In this document: in pieces, positions 1 through 12,082 of the stretch | Layout: each line of letters starts with the position of its first letter | How positions within the stretch are numbered: the stretch's first letter is position 1 | Assembly (NCBI RefSeq): GCF_033439725.1 | Contig: NW_026944383.1 | Span: 2,542,001-2,606,000, forward strand | DNA from: Neurospora tetraspora | Taxonomy: Eukaryota; Ascomycota; Sordariomycetes; Sordariales; Sordariaceae | Direction: 5' to 3' | DNA length: 64,000 nucleotides | Program-made: the position numbers and the translations under genes | Notes under the pieces: generated by a model | The model's database searches: none | What the model was told of the DNA's origin: nothing | What the model saw: only the letters and a program-made list of their open reading frames with translations

Positions 1-138
1 CCACTCAGCTGGGCTTGGCGTAAGTGGAACGGTGCACTCGATGGCGAAGGCAATGAAAACGGTTCTAGAAACGGCGGCGGCGTTTTTGGCTCAGTCATCC
101 AAACCCCTGTTAAAAACTACAAAAAATTATTCCCATAG
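1..138 (+). CDS. C-terminal fragment of an unidentified protein (gene starts upstream of the window)
   Basis: Frame 1 is open from the first base to a TAG at 136-138 and gives 45 residues. The fragment is rich in Gly and Asn in the middle and ends in a Lys/Tyr-containing stretch (VKNYKKLFP). I do not recognise the family. Coding status is inferred from the uninterrupted frame at the window edge, the sensible composition, and the fact that the next gene (RNA polymerase II largest subunit) converges on it. A perfect 12-bp inverted repeat begins in the last codons and crosses the stop. The fragment is too short to exclude a chance open frame. Confidence 0.4.
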   Translation, partial: PLSWAWRKWNGALDGEGNENGSRNGGGVFGSVIQTPVKNYKKLFP

Positions 139-170
139 ATAATCTTCCGATTGGTAGCTTATCTATGGGA
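131..170. repeat. 12-bp perfect inverted repeat spanning a stop codon
   Basis: Positions 131-142 and 159-170 are perfect reverse complements (arm TCCCATAGATAA) separated by 16 bases. The left arm contains the TAG stop of the partial + strand frame. In RNA this would fold as a 12-bp stem just at the end of the reading frame. A role in 3'-end formation or stability is possible but is inference. Confidence 0.6.
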
Positions 171-1220
171 GAGCGGACGGGATCCCGAGTTTTCTACCAT
201 CTATGGTCGTATGTGCTTGTTTGTATTGTAGTTTGGTCTTATGTAGGAAGGCTTAACTCCGTTTTGGCGAGTTGGTTGTTCGTGATGCTGGGGCAAGGGA
301 GGCAAAAATCATCCAACTTTCCGGGGGACAGGATTCCCGGATGGGTATCAGGGAGGATAGGCGCTTGGGGTTGGAGGTGGTATCCAGGATAACATTGGAA
401 AGAAATGTGCTCTCGGTTTTCTTTTGGGTTTTGGTCCTTTGATTTGGAAAATGAAGACATGATTTCACTTAGAGGGTGTCACGAGTTTCATTGTTACTAT
501 TCGCTGCGCAACGACTCGTTGTCCATCTACCCATCGCCAACGCTATTGCGCTATCTGATGGCTACCAAAAAGTGAGGAGCCTGTTCTCGTATTTGCCTGC
601 TTAGTAAATATAAACCCACAAACAGCAAAGAAACTCTTTGAGCAGAAAAACCAAACCAATCTGTGCTTTCTTTTCATCAGAAGCGATTCATGAGCAAGCC
701 CACCACCACCACCGCCAACAAGCAGAAACGAACGAGAAGGAATATGAAATGCTAATATGATATGATATTTTGTCTTTCCCAACTTTGACTAATTCGCTAT
801 TGTTTCTGCTGCATTTATTCTTTGTACGTACGTAAGAAGGTAAGCTAGTTTATCTCCAACTCTAGTAGAAACGGAGAAGCAAACGACGACGGCCCAAGAA
901 GAAAGAAAAATGCAGTTTGATGTGACGACAACAGGATGAACAATGTGATAAAAAGCAACTCCGCGCTCGCGCTCATTTTGCTACTGCCTAGCCACCCTTC
1001 CTTTTTTGTTATATACGGTGTTGTAGTGGCAGTTGGTTTGTATCCCCTTCTTTCCCTCCTTTAATAAGCATTTGCGCTTTTTCTTACAACTCAAACCCAG
1101 CTCCGCTCAATCATGTCAACTTCTTAGAATGATTAATCATTCGATGGCGAAGTGGGGGAACTTGAGGTTTCTGTTAGCAAAGCTGTTTTACCCCAAGCAA
1201 ACGGACTGAACCACAACTTA
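139..1220. other. Convergent intergenic region with two 3' ends
   Basis: This stretch lies between the stop of the partial + strand gene and the stop of the - strand RNA polymerase II gene. It should therefore hold both 3' UTRs. Short open frames occur on both strands but none shows family features. Apart from the inverted repeat at its left edge I see no structured element. Confidence 0.6.
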
Positions 1221-4200
1221 CTATTGATCCCCGTTGCCCCCCGAGTTATTACGTCCCGGCGTCCGCGGCGAGTACTGCGGCGACGTCGGCGAATAACCCG
1301 TTGGGCTAGTAGGGGACAGCTGCTGACCAGGCGACCGCTGGAACGACGGGCTCGTGGGCGAGTAAGCGTCCGGCGAGGTTGGCGACCAGGTAGGCGACGC
1401 CGGAGAGTAGCTTGGCGAGGTAGCCTGGAAAGCAGGCGAGGCCGGGCTGTAGCTCGGACTCGTGGGGGAGTATGAGGGCGACGTCGGGGAGAATTGTTGG
1501 GCGGGGGAGGTGGGCGAGTACCTGGCGGCAGCTGGCGATGCCGGCGAGTAACTCGGGGAGGTGGGGCTGTAGCTCGGGCTGGTCGGGCTTCCAGGGCGCA
1601 GCATCGGCGAAGTTGGCGAGAACGACGGCGACGAGGGGCTGAATTGTGGGCTGGAAGCGAACCGACCAGAAGAGTCGAGGAGAGGCGAGCTGGGCGAGTA
1701 GCCAGCCGCGGGCGACGATGGCGAGTACCCGCCATAGCTGAATGGCGACGTGGGTGTGAAGGGGCTGGTGGCACGAGGGCTGGTAGCCGAAGAGTAGGAG
1801 GTACCAGAACCGTATCCGCCAACGCCACCGTAGTCGGTGCCGAAGCCGTTGTTCGTCGGGCTGTCCGACCCAGCGCCCTGGATAGGAGAGAAGTTGCCCA
1901 TAGTGGGGGAATAGCTTCCAAGGAACCCACTGTCAGCCATCGGGGAGCCCGTGTCGTAAGGCGTAGCCGCGCCATCCAGCTGACTGCCCTTCACGGTCAT
2001 GCCCGGCATGAGACCCATGCGAGAGTTGTCAGAGATGACAGTCTCCAACATCTTGGGATCAAGGAGAACGTCAAAGGCGCCGGTGCCCATGGGAGCCATC
2101 TGGCCCAACATGACGTTCTCAGAGATACCACGGCAGTCATCGAGCTCACCGACGGCGGCAGCTTCCAGGAGAATTTCGACAGTCTCCTCGAAAGAGCAAC
2201 GCATGAGCGCACCAGTGTCGGCACGGTTGATACCGTGACGTGTGACGGCGGCGATACTACCCCTGTATGTCATCACATCGCAAAGAAGCGCCAAGTGACG
2301 ATGGTTGACGTACGAACCGTCGAAAGCCAACACAGCCGTCAACTCGTGCATCAGGGCAGCGCGAGCTCCCTCGATACCGAAGACATCGACAACCTGCCAC
2401 AAGTCGTTGGTGGTGGTGCGCTTGGTATCAACACCCTCGACAGTCAAGACCTCACGAAGAGAGGTACCTTGTGTATCAAGGTACCACTCCTGGCAGTCGT
2501 CATCCACCTTGGAGTGCTTCATTGAGCCATCCTTGGCCTCGATCAGCTTAACACCCTTGTTCAAGAAGGCACGCTCAATGCCCTCGACACCACGGAGTGT
2601 GCAGCCGTCAAGGAGATGCTTCTCAAGACGCTTGAGCATGACATCATCCTCAATGATCTTGTTACCATCTTCATCCTTGTCATCATCCGCCTTAATAACA
2701 CGGATACGGATGACCATCTCTTCAGCGTTGTTGTCGGAGAAGACAACCGCAACATCCTTCTTGTAAACCTCCTTGATGCGGTGAGCAACATCCTCAACGC
2801 GGAGACCCTTATCAAGCATCTTCTGGCGATCGAGAGTGATTCTCAGAAGCCAACGAGACTGGTTCTCAATCGGATCTGGCTCGTCGCCGCTCTGATCGGG
2901 AATAAGGAAGTAAGATTCGACCAAATCGTAATCCTCGGGAATGTTAGTCGATGTGATATCGGGATCGTAGTAGATTTCAGTGACAGCCGTGACGGAGCGA
3001 AGACTCGTGTGCTCGACAGCACTGCGCATCTTCTTGGCCTCCTCCTGGGTCGCGGCCTTGGAGTCAAGGTAAACCATCATGGAAGGCGTCTTGATGTTGG
3101 ACGCAACGTTGAGAATTTCCTTTAGACGCGGCACACCAAGGGTGACGTTCTTGGAGGACACACCGGCGAAATGGAAAGTGTTGAGCGTCATCTGGGTGGC
3201 GGGTTCACCGATAGACTGAGCAGCCAACACACCAACCATTTCACCAGGAGAAACCATTGACCTCGACCAACGGTTCTCCAGCTCGCCGAGAATGTGGTTG
3301 AAAGCCAGCTTGTTGATCCTATCCTGGACAGCAAGACGCTTGAACGCCAAGCGAGACCGAAGCTGGGCCTTGAAGAGGATCGTGGCATTGTAGTCCGCCT
3401 CCCTCGAAATAGGATCGTTGCCTCTGACGACAATCATGCGATCAAGCAGGGCCTTGACTGCAGGAACGACGTCCTTAGGGGCAAGGTCACTGCGAGCAGT
3501 CTCGTCCACCTTGAACAGCTTCTTGGCAGTGTCAATGATACGGATGATGTTGAGCGGAAGCTGCATCTTGGTGTCATTGTTGCCTTTCCTGCGCTGAATC
3601 TCGCGAAGCATATGGCGATCGACCGAAAGCTGTTCATACTCCTGGTCGAGAAGCTCCTGGACAGTAGGGTCGCTGGCAATCTCCTTTCCGTATTCCAACG
3701 CCTCGAGCTCACTCGAGGAAACCTCCTCGTCCATGACATCAAGACGAAACCGCTTTTCGAAAGCCTTGTTGGAGATCGTGAAGTGGTCAACAGACTGATT
3801 CTCAATGGCAATACCGTCGAGACCGTCTTCACCGTAGACGAACTGGATGATATCACCCAGCGAGTTGCGAACAGTACCATCGTACTGCGCGGCCGAATCT
3901 TCAAGGGCCTTGACCAAACGACGCTGAATGTAACCAGTTTCGGCAGTCTTGACAGCGGTATCGATCAAACCTTCTCTACCAGCCATGGCGTGGAAGAAGA
4001 ACTCTGAAGGAGTGAGACCACGGAGGTACGAGTTCTCGACGAAACCACGGGCTTCGGGCGAGTAATCATCCTTTGTGAAATGTGGCAGTGTGCGGTACTT
4101 GAAGCCGAAAGGAATACGCTTGCCTTCGACGATCTGCTGACCGACCAAGGCAGTCATCTGAGAGATGTTGATGGAGGAACCCTTGGAACCAGACAGAGCC

Positions 4201-6537
4201 ATGGTTACGGCGTTGTTGATATCCTTCAAACTGCTCTCAGTGGTAGTACCGGCCTTATCACGGGCCGTGTTGAGAGCCTTGGAGACCTTGTTTTCGAAGG
4301 TCTCACGGATATTCATACCGGGCAATGGCTCAAGCTCATTGTTGGTGGCCATGTCTGTGAGCTGCTTGACCTCTGTCTTGGCATCGTCAATGTGAGTCTG
4401 GACCTTGGCGATGGTCGCAGCATCAGGAATGGTGTCACCGATACCAATGCTGTGGCCGTTGTGAAGAAGCCAGTAGTTGACAACTCTCTGGCAGCCGTTG
4501 AGGAAATCCATAGCACCGCTAGGACCCAGCTCGTTGTAGCAGAGATGGATGATACCGCCACTAGCGGCACCCACAATCTTCTTCGTCATCAGGCCGAAAA
4601 TCACCTCACCTTGTTGGATCAAAATACCCTTGTCCTTAAGAGGACACTCGCCATCCTCCTCGTCGAGGTTCTTGAGGTTTATGATCTTGGGAATAACCAT
4701 GCTAATGATCTGCTTACCAGTCCAGCGAGGACGAGGCTTGAGGATGGCAGGGACAGGAATGATGCCGTCCCACTCGGGGACCCAGAGCATGATGTTCATG
4801 ACCTCCTCCTTCGTAAGGAAGACGTCACGTCGACAAAGCTTGTAAGCACCAGCCAAAGTATCCTGCACGATACCCATGAGCGGGCCGTTACGCTGCGGCG
4901 AGACGATGTTGAGAGGAACCATGCAGAGCTCCTTGACTTCAGCACGAGTTTCTTCGGTTTGAGGAACGTGAAGGTTCATTTCATCACCGTCGAAATCGGC
5001 GTTGTAAGGAGATGTGACGGAAAGGTTAAGTCTGAAGGTCGAGTAGGGCATGACCTTGACACGATGACCCATCATGGATTCCTTGTGCAAAGAGGGCTGA
5101 CGGTTGAAGATGATGTAATCACCATCGATAAGATGGCGCTCAACCTTCCAGCCGTATTCCAGCTGTAGCGGGCCTGTCCGCCTTTGATGGCGCAGATCAA
5201 CACGGCTACCGTCTGAGCGGATAACGTACTTGGCACCCGGATGCTCGTTAGGGCCGTTCCGGACGTACTGGGTGAGCTTGCCAATGTTGTAAGGTGTCAC
5301 AGTCTCAGGATATGTGAGTGTGCGCGCAATACTACGGGGCACACCGACTTCATCCAGCGAGATGTTGGCATCACCTGTGATGACTGTACGGGCAGAGAAG
5401 TCGACACGCTTGCCCATCAAGTTACCACGCAGACGACCTTCCTTGCCCTTGAGACGGGCACGGATGGCCTTGACGGGACGACCACTCTTTTGCAGGGCTT
5501 GTGGTTGACCAGCAATATCGTTGTCCATGTAGGTGGCAACGTGGTACTGGAGGAGGTTCTCGAAATCATTGATAATGTGAGCCGGAGAACCCTCCTGGAT
5601 GGCCTGGCGAACGTTGCCGTTTGCTCGAATGATATCGCCGAGCTTGTAGGTCAAATCATCTTCGTTCCGGAGACCGGTGCCGGTACCGTCCATAGAAATA
5701 CTGGGGCGGACTGGAGGGGGCGGAACAGGCAGAACAGTGATAATCATCCACTCAGGGCGAGCTTGAGAGATGTTGACACCGATGTCGATCATGTCAGACT
5801 CGGACATGTTGTGCAAAATGTTGAGTGCCATCTCGGGGGTGATGATCTTCTTCTCCTTGCTCTTGACGCCCTCCTCGTCCTTGGTATCGAACTGGGCATA
5901 GAGGGTGAGGGCCTGCTGGCGGACGGTGGGGTGATCGTTGCCGCAGCCGCCGTGGCCAGGTAGCTCGCCCTTGGCGTCGGCGAGAGGGTTGAATTCGTCA
6001 TCATCGCTCTTCTTGATAACCTCGTTGTCACATCTCCTCTTCTTCTTGCACACAGCCCATACTCGGTTGAAGCGGACCTTGGGATCGCGGATCTTCATGG
6101 CGGCCGCGAACTCTTTGTCATTCTACAGAAGGAGGTTAGCGTCCAAAACTACCCTGAAGGATAGGATAGGTTGCACGAACTCTGTCAGCAAGAACCTTGC
6201 TGCAGTTGTGGCAGACAATCTCCAATATCTTCTTAACACGCTTGATGAAGCCTGGATGGTAGACGGGTCGGGCCAGCTCGATGTGACCGAAATGGCCGGG
6301 GCACTCGGACATGTTTTCGCCACACGTCTTGCACTTGAACTGACGATCTACAGAGCCCAGGAGAGGATCGTTGAGACCGCCGTCGCGGGGTTTCGTCCTG
6401 GTCTCGTCCATGGTCTCTGGGTAGACGATGTGGGCCACACTCATGCTCTTGATCTCCTCGGGCGACAGCAGACCGAACTGGATTTCCTTGATAGTCCGCA
6501 GGGGCGCACTCGAGTGCGCAAAGTATAGGTTCGCCAT
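1221..6537 (-). CDS. rpb-1: DNA-directed RNA polymerase II largest subunit RPB1
   Basis: This is the catalytic largest subunit of nuclear RNA polymerase II, which makes mRNA. Exon 1 is 6537-6181 and exon 2 is 6122-1221. The 58-bp intron (6123-6180) has donor GTTCGT, branch GCTAAC and acceptor CTGTAG. The product is 1752 residues. Visible are the N-terminal zinc-binding cluster ([17 protein letters not shown], near residue 70), the metal-binding active-site motif [10 protein letters not shown] (about 490-500), the bridge-helix region [19 protein letters not shown], and the conserved [18 protein letters not shown] segment. From about residue 1545 to the end is the C-terminal domain. It is made of heptads related to YSPTSPS, many degenerate ([21 protein letters not shown]), and ends in a short non-repeat tip. 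The ATG at 6537 sits in a good context (AAGATGGC). Length and motif order match fungal RPB1. Confidence 0.97.
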
Positions 6538-8145
6538 CTTGGAGGACCTTTCGATGCTCTACAGTCCTGAAAAAAATCGGTTCTCGTTGTCCAAAAGGTG
6601 GAGGGTTTGTCAATCGGAGGCTGAAATGACGGTGAGACGCGAGGGCCGTCAATCAAGTTGTCGTAGCCGTCTCTCCCGCGCGCGCGCAAAACCGGGGGCG
6701 AAGGCGAATAAGACGGATAAAAAAAGAAAATTAGTATTCTTTAAAAGAAGGAAAGCGCGAGACCTCGATGCACACAGTCGGCTCGAGATGGCGTGGTGGT
6801 GTTTGTTGATGGAATCGAAAGTCCCTTGTCCTCCACTGCGTTGTCCAGGCCAACGGCCCCCGAAAGGAGCTAACTAGTCCGCCGTGCACGCTGTCGGCCC
6901 CGCCAGTGTCGCGCGTGTAGTCGGAAAAGAAAAGGAATCGTTTGATTACGCGAATGATCGCGGTCGGCACGGTCGATTAAAAGTCGTCGGAATCGTGGTG
7001 GTGGACGACCAGCAGAATCCGGCGATGTGGACGCGCTTTGCGAAGATCGGGAATTTTGGAAGGGGTGTGGTGTTGTTTGAGGTATGGAGCAGGAAGGAAG
7101 GCGGCAGACCTCCACGGTGGTTGAAAAGTTCTACCGCCCTCGTCCGCCCAGCCAGAGACCGACGCGGGACAAGAGGCGAGCAGCCACTAGGCCCAATGCG
7201 GTAAGGGGCCCACTTGTGGCACTGGGTGACAAAGCACCAAGAGGCTCTGAGCAGCGGCCGGGCAGGGTGAAGGGTACTGAGTGGTACTTGACGGTACCTT
7301 CACTCCAACACTAAGGTCAGCCTGAGGATTTAGTGAATGGCTGGTGATTGCAGATAGAACAAGGTACCTTAATGGTACCGCCTTACCATCCATTCCAGGC
7401 CTCCCCTGTGACTCAAGGGGGCGGGGGCCATTGCCTGAAGTCTGGAAACCTGAACTGGAAACTGGAAACGTTGCTCGCTCGGACACGACCGCAACCGACA
7501 TCATTGATGCATTCCAGGTTGCCCTCTCAGCCTCACCCGCTCCAACTTTGTTCAACTGCTTCTTCCATTGTCCTACAAGATGAACGCGCCGCCTTTGGTA
7601 CCTGGCATTTTGATCCGATCTCTTGTTCTCCAAGGACCAAGATAGAAACCCAACCGCCCACGCGGCTGTTGCTGTCACGGTTACCCCAACAATTCTCACA
7701 GGCTACCTACGCTACGGTTACAATCAACAGCCGGCCGGCAATATCAGCGACTCCGACTCTGACAGACGAGGAGATCCAACCCAATCCCCACCATGCTGTG
7801 ACCACATTCGGTTAAATGCTATGGATGCCATCGTTGCTCTCGTCGCCGAACTTGGAACTGCCATGCCGACTTGATCTCCAATTGCGTCATTCGGATGAAA
7901 ATGAAATCGAGAACATCACACAAAGAAGATCCAATGTGAAGCGTGAATGTTTTGGTGCGCCGCACACACACATGGAAGTCTATTGTTATGATATCTCCGA
8001 AATCTGCACGTTTCAGAACCGCTGGTTGCGCTGCATGCTACCAAAGTCGGTCTAAAACTTTAAACTAGCTCCCTAGCAAATTACTAAAAATTCATGGGTA
8101 TCTTATCTTCCTTTGTTTCATTGTCTCGTCTTCCATGCCCTCTCC
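6538..8145. other. Intergenic region upstream of rpb-1 and downstream of the Swd1-like gene
   Basis: This 1.6-kb stretch should contain the rpb-1 promoter and 5' leader (right of 6538, reading leftwards) and the 3' UTR of the Swd1-like gene. Several KpnI-like GGTACC sites and short CTGGAAAC repeats occur around 7280-7470. Open frames here (for example a 155-codon frame at 7348-7815 +) have low-complexity, UTR-like composition and no recognisable domain. Confidence 0.55.
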
Positions 8146-9625
8146 TCACCTCTTCCTCGTCCGAGTCCTCTGCGTGACTGTCTTCTTGGCAGGCGGTTTC
8201 CCCTCGCCTACGGGTGCACCGTCGTCTTGATCGTCAGGGCTCTTACGCCTGAGCGTCCCCAATCCCACGTTCACGAACTCTTCTTCGCTGTCCGACTCCC
8301 CGAGGTTGAAAAGCACCGGCATCCTGAATGGTGCCACGTCGCCGCCAGCGCCCCCGCCCTCTGCATTCCCCAACACGTCGACGTCTTCGTCTTCGGCGTC
8401 TAGCCGTCGTTTCTGGATTTCTTCGTGCGGGTGAATATCGAATTCGTCCTCCTTCTCGATGTACTCGACGTTTTCCTCGACTTCGACGAAATCCGGCGCC
8501 AGCGCCGACCACCGCTGCGGACTTGTGACCGACCAGATGTTTATCCTTCCTGTTTCGAGACCGCACGCTGCTAGCAAGGGCTTGTGGGGATGCCATTCTA
8601 TAACACCCTGTTCCTCCTTCGGCCCCTCCAGCATGCGCACCAAACTGCCATGGCCGCGCTCCCAGATGTATAGCTCGTGGTTATTAAACGTTGACGCTGC
8701 AACGTACTCTCCGGTCGAACTGAACGCGGCGTGGTTCCAAGATAAGCGGTTGACCAAGTCCTGAAACTTGTGCTCGAGCGGAATTTGGATCGTGTCGGGA
8801 TCCAGGTCTGCCGATGTCAGATCTGGCACTTTGAATGTCCTGATTGTCCTGTCCTGAGCATTCACCAACAGCTCCTTCCCTGATTCTGTAAGTCGCAACG
8901 TAGTTATTACACCGCCAGCAATCTTTTCCGAGTAGATGATTTCGTGGGTCGTCGCATCGATGATATTGAGTCGGCCTTTGGTCGTGCCGGCGAGGAGATG
9001 CTCGCCTGTCGCGGTGTATACGATCGCTGTCGTCATGTGCCTCGCATCTTCCTTAGCATGCTTCTCCTTTGTCGGGGTGTCGGCACCGTCGTCGGATCGT
9101 TTCTCGACCGAAGGGAGGATATGTCGTACTTCGAAGGGATCGGTAACGTCGACGAGCATCGGCTGTTCTTCGAATAACGCGGCGGCAAACTGGTGGCTGT
9201 TGCAATTATCGGGTCAGTCCCTGCCACAGCGCAGTAAAACTATCGACCTCACCCGGAGTGACGTACTGATGCATTGGGTGTAACTCGGCCCCATAAACTG
9301 GCGCGCGGAATCGCACCTCGCGATACTTGCTCCCATCTTGTAGGTCCCAGAGGATTGCCTTCCAGCCTTGACACGCAGACAGCAGGTACCGTCCACATCG
9401 TGACCAACTTAGCGAGGTGATGTTCTTGGAGTGTCCTCGAAGCTTTCGTGCAACCCCCATGGTCTCAAGATCCCAAATTACAACAGTGCCATCTACCCTC
9501 CCCGAGGCGAGGAAGTCGCCCGTCCGGTTGAAGCGCACGCACGTAGAGTGACCGGATCGGATTGTGTTGGTGATGTGTTCGGGGTAATCTTGAAGAAGAT
9601 AGTCTTCGGCGAGTAAAAGATTCAT
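8146..9625 (-). CDS. Swd1/RbBP5-like WD40 subunit of the COMPASS (Set1) H3K4 methyltransferase complex
   Basis: Exon 1 is 9625-9267 and exon 2 is 9196-8146, giving 469 residues. The 70-bp intron (9197-9266) has donor GTACGT, branch CTGAC and acceptor CAACAG. The protein begins MNLLLAEDY like the RbBP5 family. It then carries WD40 blades with VIWDLET and LWDLQDG signatures, and a later block (KFQDLVNRLSWNHAAFSSTG, then LYIWERG and INIWSV) that matches RbBP5/Swd1 strongly. After the propeller comes the family-typical WSALAPDFVEVEENVEYIE segment and an acidic, then basic, tail. The family scaffolds the methyltransferase core in the nucleus. The frame stays open upstream to an ATG at 9883, adding 86 residues. 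I prefer 9625 because family members start there and the extension is low-complexity. Confidence 0.9.
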
Positions 9626-10208
9626 ATTCGTTATGCCGAGAGATTTGAGAAACTCTTGTCGATCTTTCTTCCGCAGTCGCTTCTTCCGCAGTCGCGCGTA
9701 CAGGATTGAGCCACGGTCGCGGGGAGAAAATGTGTGTTGGTGATACTGAGGTTGAGGAGGTGTTGGTGGACGACTTCCAGTCGCGCTTTGTCTTCCGCGA
9801 ACCTCCATTTTCACGGACTCGGGGCCGCCCCCACCTGGAGCTTCACCTGTCAGTGTGGGGTTCCCGTTCCAGGGGGCATGCACGGCCCAGCCCAGTGTGC
9901 GTCAGGGGGACAGTCCCGCCGGCCGGGATTTTAATGGGTGGGCACAACCGTCAAGCGCTAAAATGACCGGCGACAGGGTCAAGAGTGTGGGGTATCGATC
10001 TTGTGAAGACTCAGATTCGGTTCATCGTGAGTGTCACGTCTCACTTACACAACCTTTTATAGTCATTGGCAAGTTTCAATACACATTTCTCTTCTGTTCA
10101 CCTCTGTTCTTGTTCCAGTGTCTTCCCTTCCTCAACAAGGAAACGCCAAAGGCGCTCATTAACTAAAAAGGCTAGAATAGAACGAAACAACATTATATAC
10201 CCCCAACA
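9626..10208. promoter_or_regulatory. Divergent promoter region between the Swd1-like gene and thg1
   Basis: The 583 bases separate two head-to-head starts. The left part (9626-9883) is open in frame with the Swd1-like gene and is either leader or an N-terminal extension. A candidate leader for the + strand gene lies right of about 10,050. I could not identify specific factor sites. Confidence 0.5.
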
Positions 10209-11160
10209 ATGGCGAACTCCAAGTTTGAGTACGTCAAGCAGTTCGAGCAACCTGACTCGCTTCTTCCAAACACCTGGATAGTAGTAAGGCTCGATGGCCG
10301 TGGCTTCACAAAGTATGTACATATCTAGCCTCTTCCAGAAACACATTTCCTCAGTCACTAACAACACACCCCCAAGATTCTCAACCAAATATGCCTTCGA
10401 AAAGCCCAACGACAAGCGAGCCCTAGACCTCATGAACGCCGCCGCCCGCTCCGTCATGTCCGAGCTCCCCGACATCACTATCGCCTACGGCGTGTCGGAC
10501 GAGTACAGCTTCGTCTTCCACAAATCCTGCACTTTGTTCGAGCGACGGGCCAGCAAACTCGTCTCCACCATCGTCTCGACCTTCACAGCCTACTACGTCC
10601 ACCACTGGCCCGTCTACTTTGCCGACTCTCCTTTGTCTCCACCGTTACCCTCCTTCGACGGCAGGGCGGTCTGCTACCCGTCCGTCCAGAACCTGCGCGA
10701 CTACATGAGCTGGCGCCAGGTCGACTGCCACATCAACAACCTGTACAACACCACGTTCTGGACCCTCATCAAACAGGGAGGAATGGACGGGACGGCGGCC
10801 GAATTGATGCTCAAGGGGACCTTCTCGGCGGACAAGAACGAGATTTTGTTTAAGAAGTTTGGGATCAACTATAATAATGAGCTGGAGATTTTCAAGAAGG
10901 GGAGTGTCATTTTTAGGGAGTACGAGCTGGTGGAGCCGGGGACTACGCTGAATCTGAATAGTGTCGTGGAGGAGGCAGAAAAGAGCAGCAGCGGCGCGGT
11001 GCCCGAAGTGAAATCGAAGAGTCAGGTGGAAAAGGAGAGGAAGGCGAGGACGAAGGCGGGGATTGTGGTGGAGCATTTGGATATTATTAGGGATGAGTTT
11101 TGGGAGAGGAGGCCGTGGTTGTTGAGTGGGAAGCCGGGGAAGGTTCCTAAGGCGCCTTGA
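10209..11160 (+). CDS. thg1: tRNA-His guanylyltransferase (Thg1)
   Basis: Exon 1 is 10209-10312 and exon 2 is 10377-11160, giving 295 residues. The 64-bp intron (10313-10376) has donor GTATGT, branch ACTAAC and acceptor CAAG. Thg1 adds the essential 5' G(-1) to tRNA-His by 3'-5' nucleotide addition. The family's metal-binding residues are at the expected numbers: Asp29-Gly30 in [12 protein letters not shown] and Asp76-Glu77 in YGVSDEYSF. The later Thg1 hallmarks [23 protein letters not shown] are intact. The C-terminal part has a charged linker ([19 protein letters not shown]) followed by a short [10 protein letters not shown] segment, as in fungal members. The start context is ACAATGGC. Single-copy and essential in yeast, so a functional gene is expected. 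Confidence 0.96.
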
Positions 11161-12082
11161 TGGGGATGGATAGGTAAAGAGCGGTATGAGATATGATCAT
11201 GAATGATACCTCTGGATATGTCCATTGAGCTTGACGATTTTTTATGTGCTATAGAGGGGCTTTGCTTGGTCGTGATGTGATGGAAGGTCTTGGAACTTAT
11301 GCTTTGCCACGACAGACCTCTGAGGTGATCCTTTACCGACCTGGACGAGGAGCACACTGTACAAATGGGTAGACGGCGTTAGAATCAAATCGGTATGGAG
11401 GGTTCTTCGGTTTCACTTCTGCTCCCTCACTTAGAGACAGGTTCAGGAGACCACTCCGTGCCCCGTATCGTATGTACCGGTTTTCACACCTTTAACTATA
11501 GTCCAAAATACCATGGAAACGTTCTCTGCATTTTTCTCTTTCATTCTCACTTGGTCTAGAACGGATATTTTTTGTCTTGGTTGTGGCCTGAAAAGCCCGC
11601 CCTAGTTACTCGTTACACGAACGGGCCTTTCGACAACAGGTACATAAATGCCGAAGTAGAAGAGACGACCTTGGGGCGGAAGTCGAGCCGCGCACCCATT
11701 TCACACTCCTCACCTCCTGTATATATCTTGCGCGTCTTCAATTTGCCTGAGAGTCGTCGTCCAGTCACTCATCCAAACACTTCCAAGTCTCAAGTACAAA
11801 TACTCCAAAGTGATGATGGTATTTTCATCATTCCTCACTATCAATTCCGCTCCTCTCGCGAATCGGCCAGATCTGTCCTCTTCCATCAGAGACTAGGATA
11901 GAAAACCGGAGACGGAGTGACTCGCACCATACATCATCCTTTCCGATATATCACAGCTCCGGCCGCACACAACTCGTCAAGGGCAGACTGGTGTACCGGA
12001 AAGGGTAGTATGGTTTCCTTTCTCTCAACAGGGGTATCTTCATTCTGACAACTTTTCAAACTCTCCATCAACCACCCCATCT
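11161..12082. other. Convergent intergenic region (thg1 and Tma23-like gene 3' ends)
   Basis: Both flanking genes end here. The only notable open frame (11572-11901 +, 109 codons) has no recognisable domain and is probably chance. I see no repeats or RNA genes. Confidence 0.5.

Noticed and set aside
1133-1975. 280-codon - strand frame over the end of rpb-1
   Set aside because: It is an out-of-frame reading of the repetitive C-terminal domain, giving Arg/Pro-rich low complexity.
1494-5168. Long + strand open frames (343 and 362 codons) opposite rpb-1
   Set aside because: They lie antisense to a strongly conserved gene and follow its codon bias; they show no domain features.
7348-7815. 155-codon frame upstream of rpb-1
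   Set aside because: UTR-like composition, no domain, overlapped by other frames of similar length.
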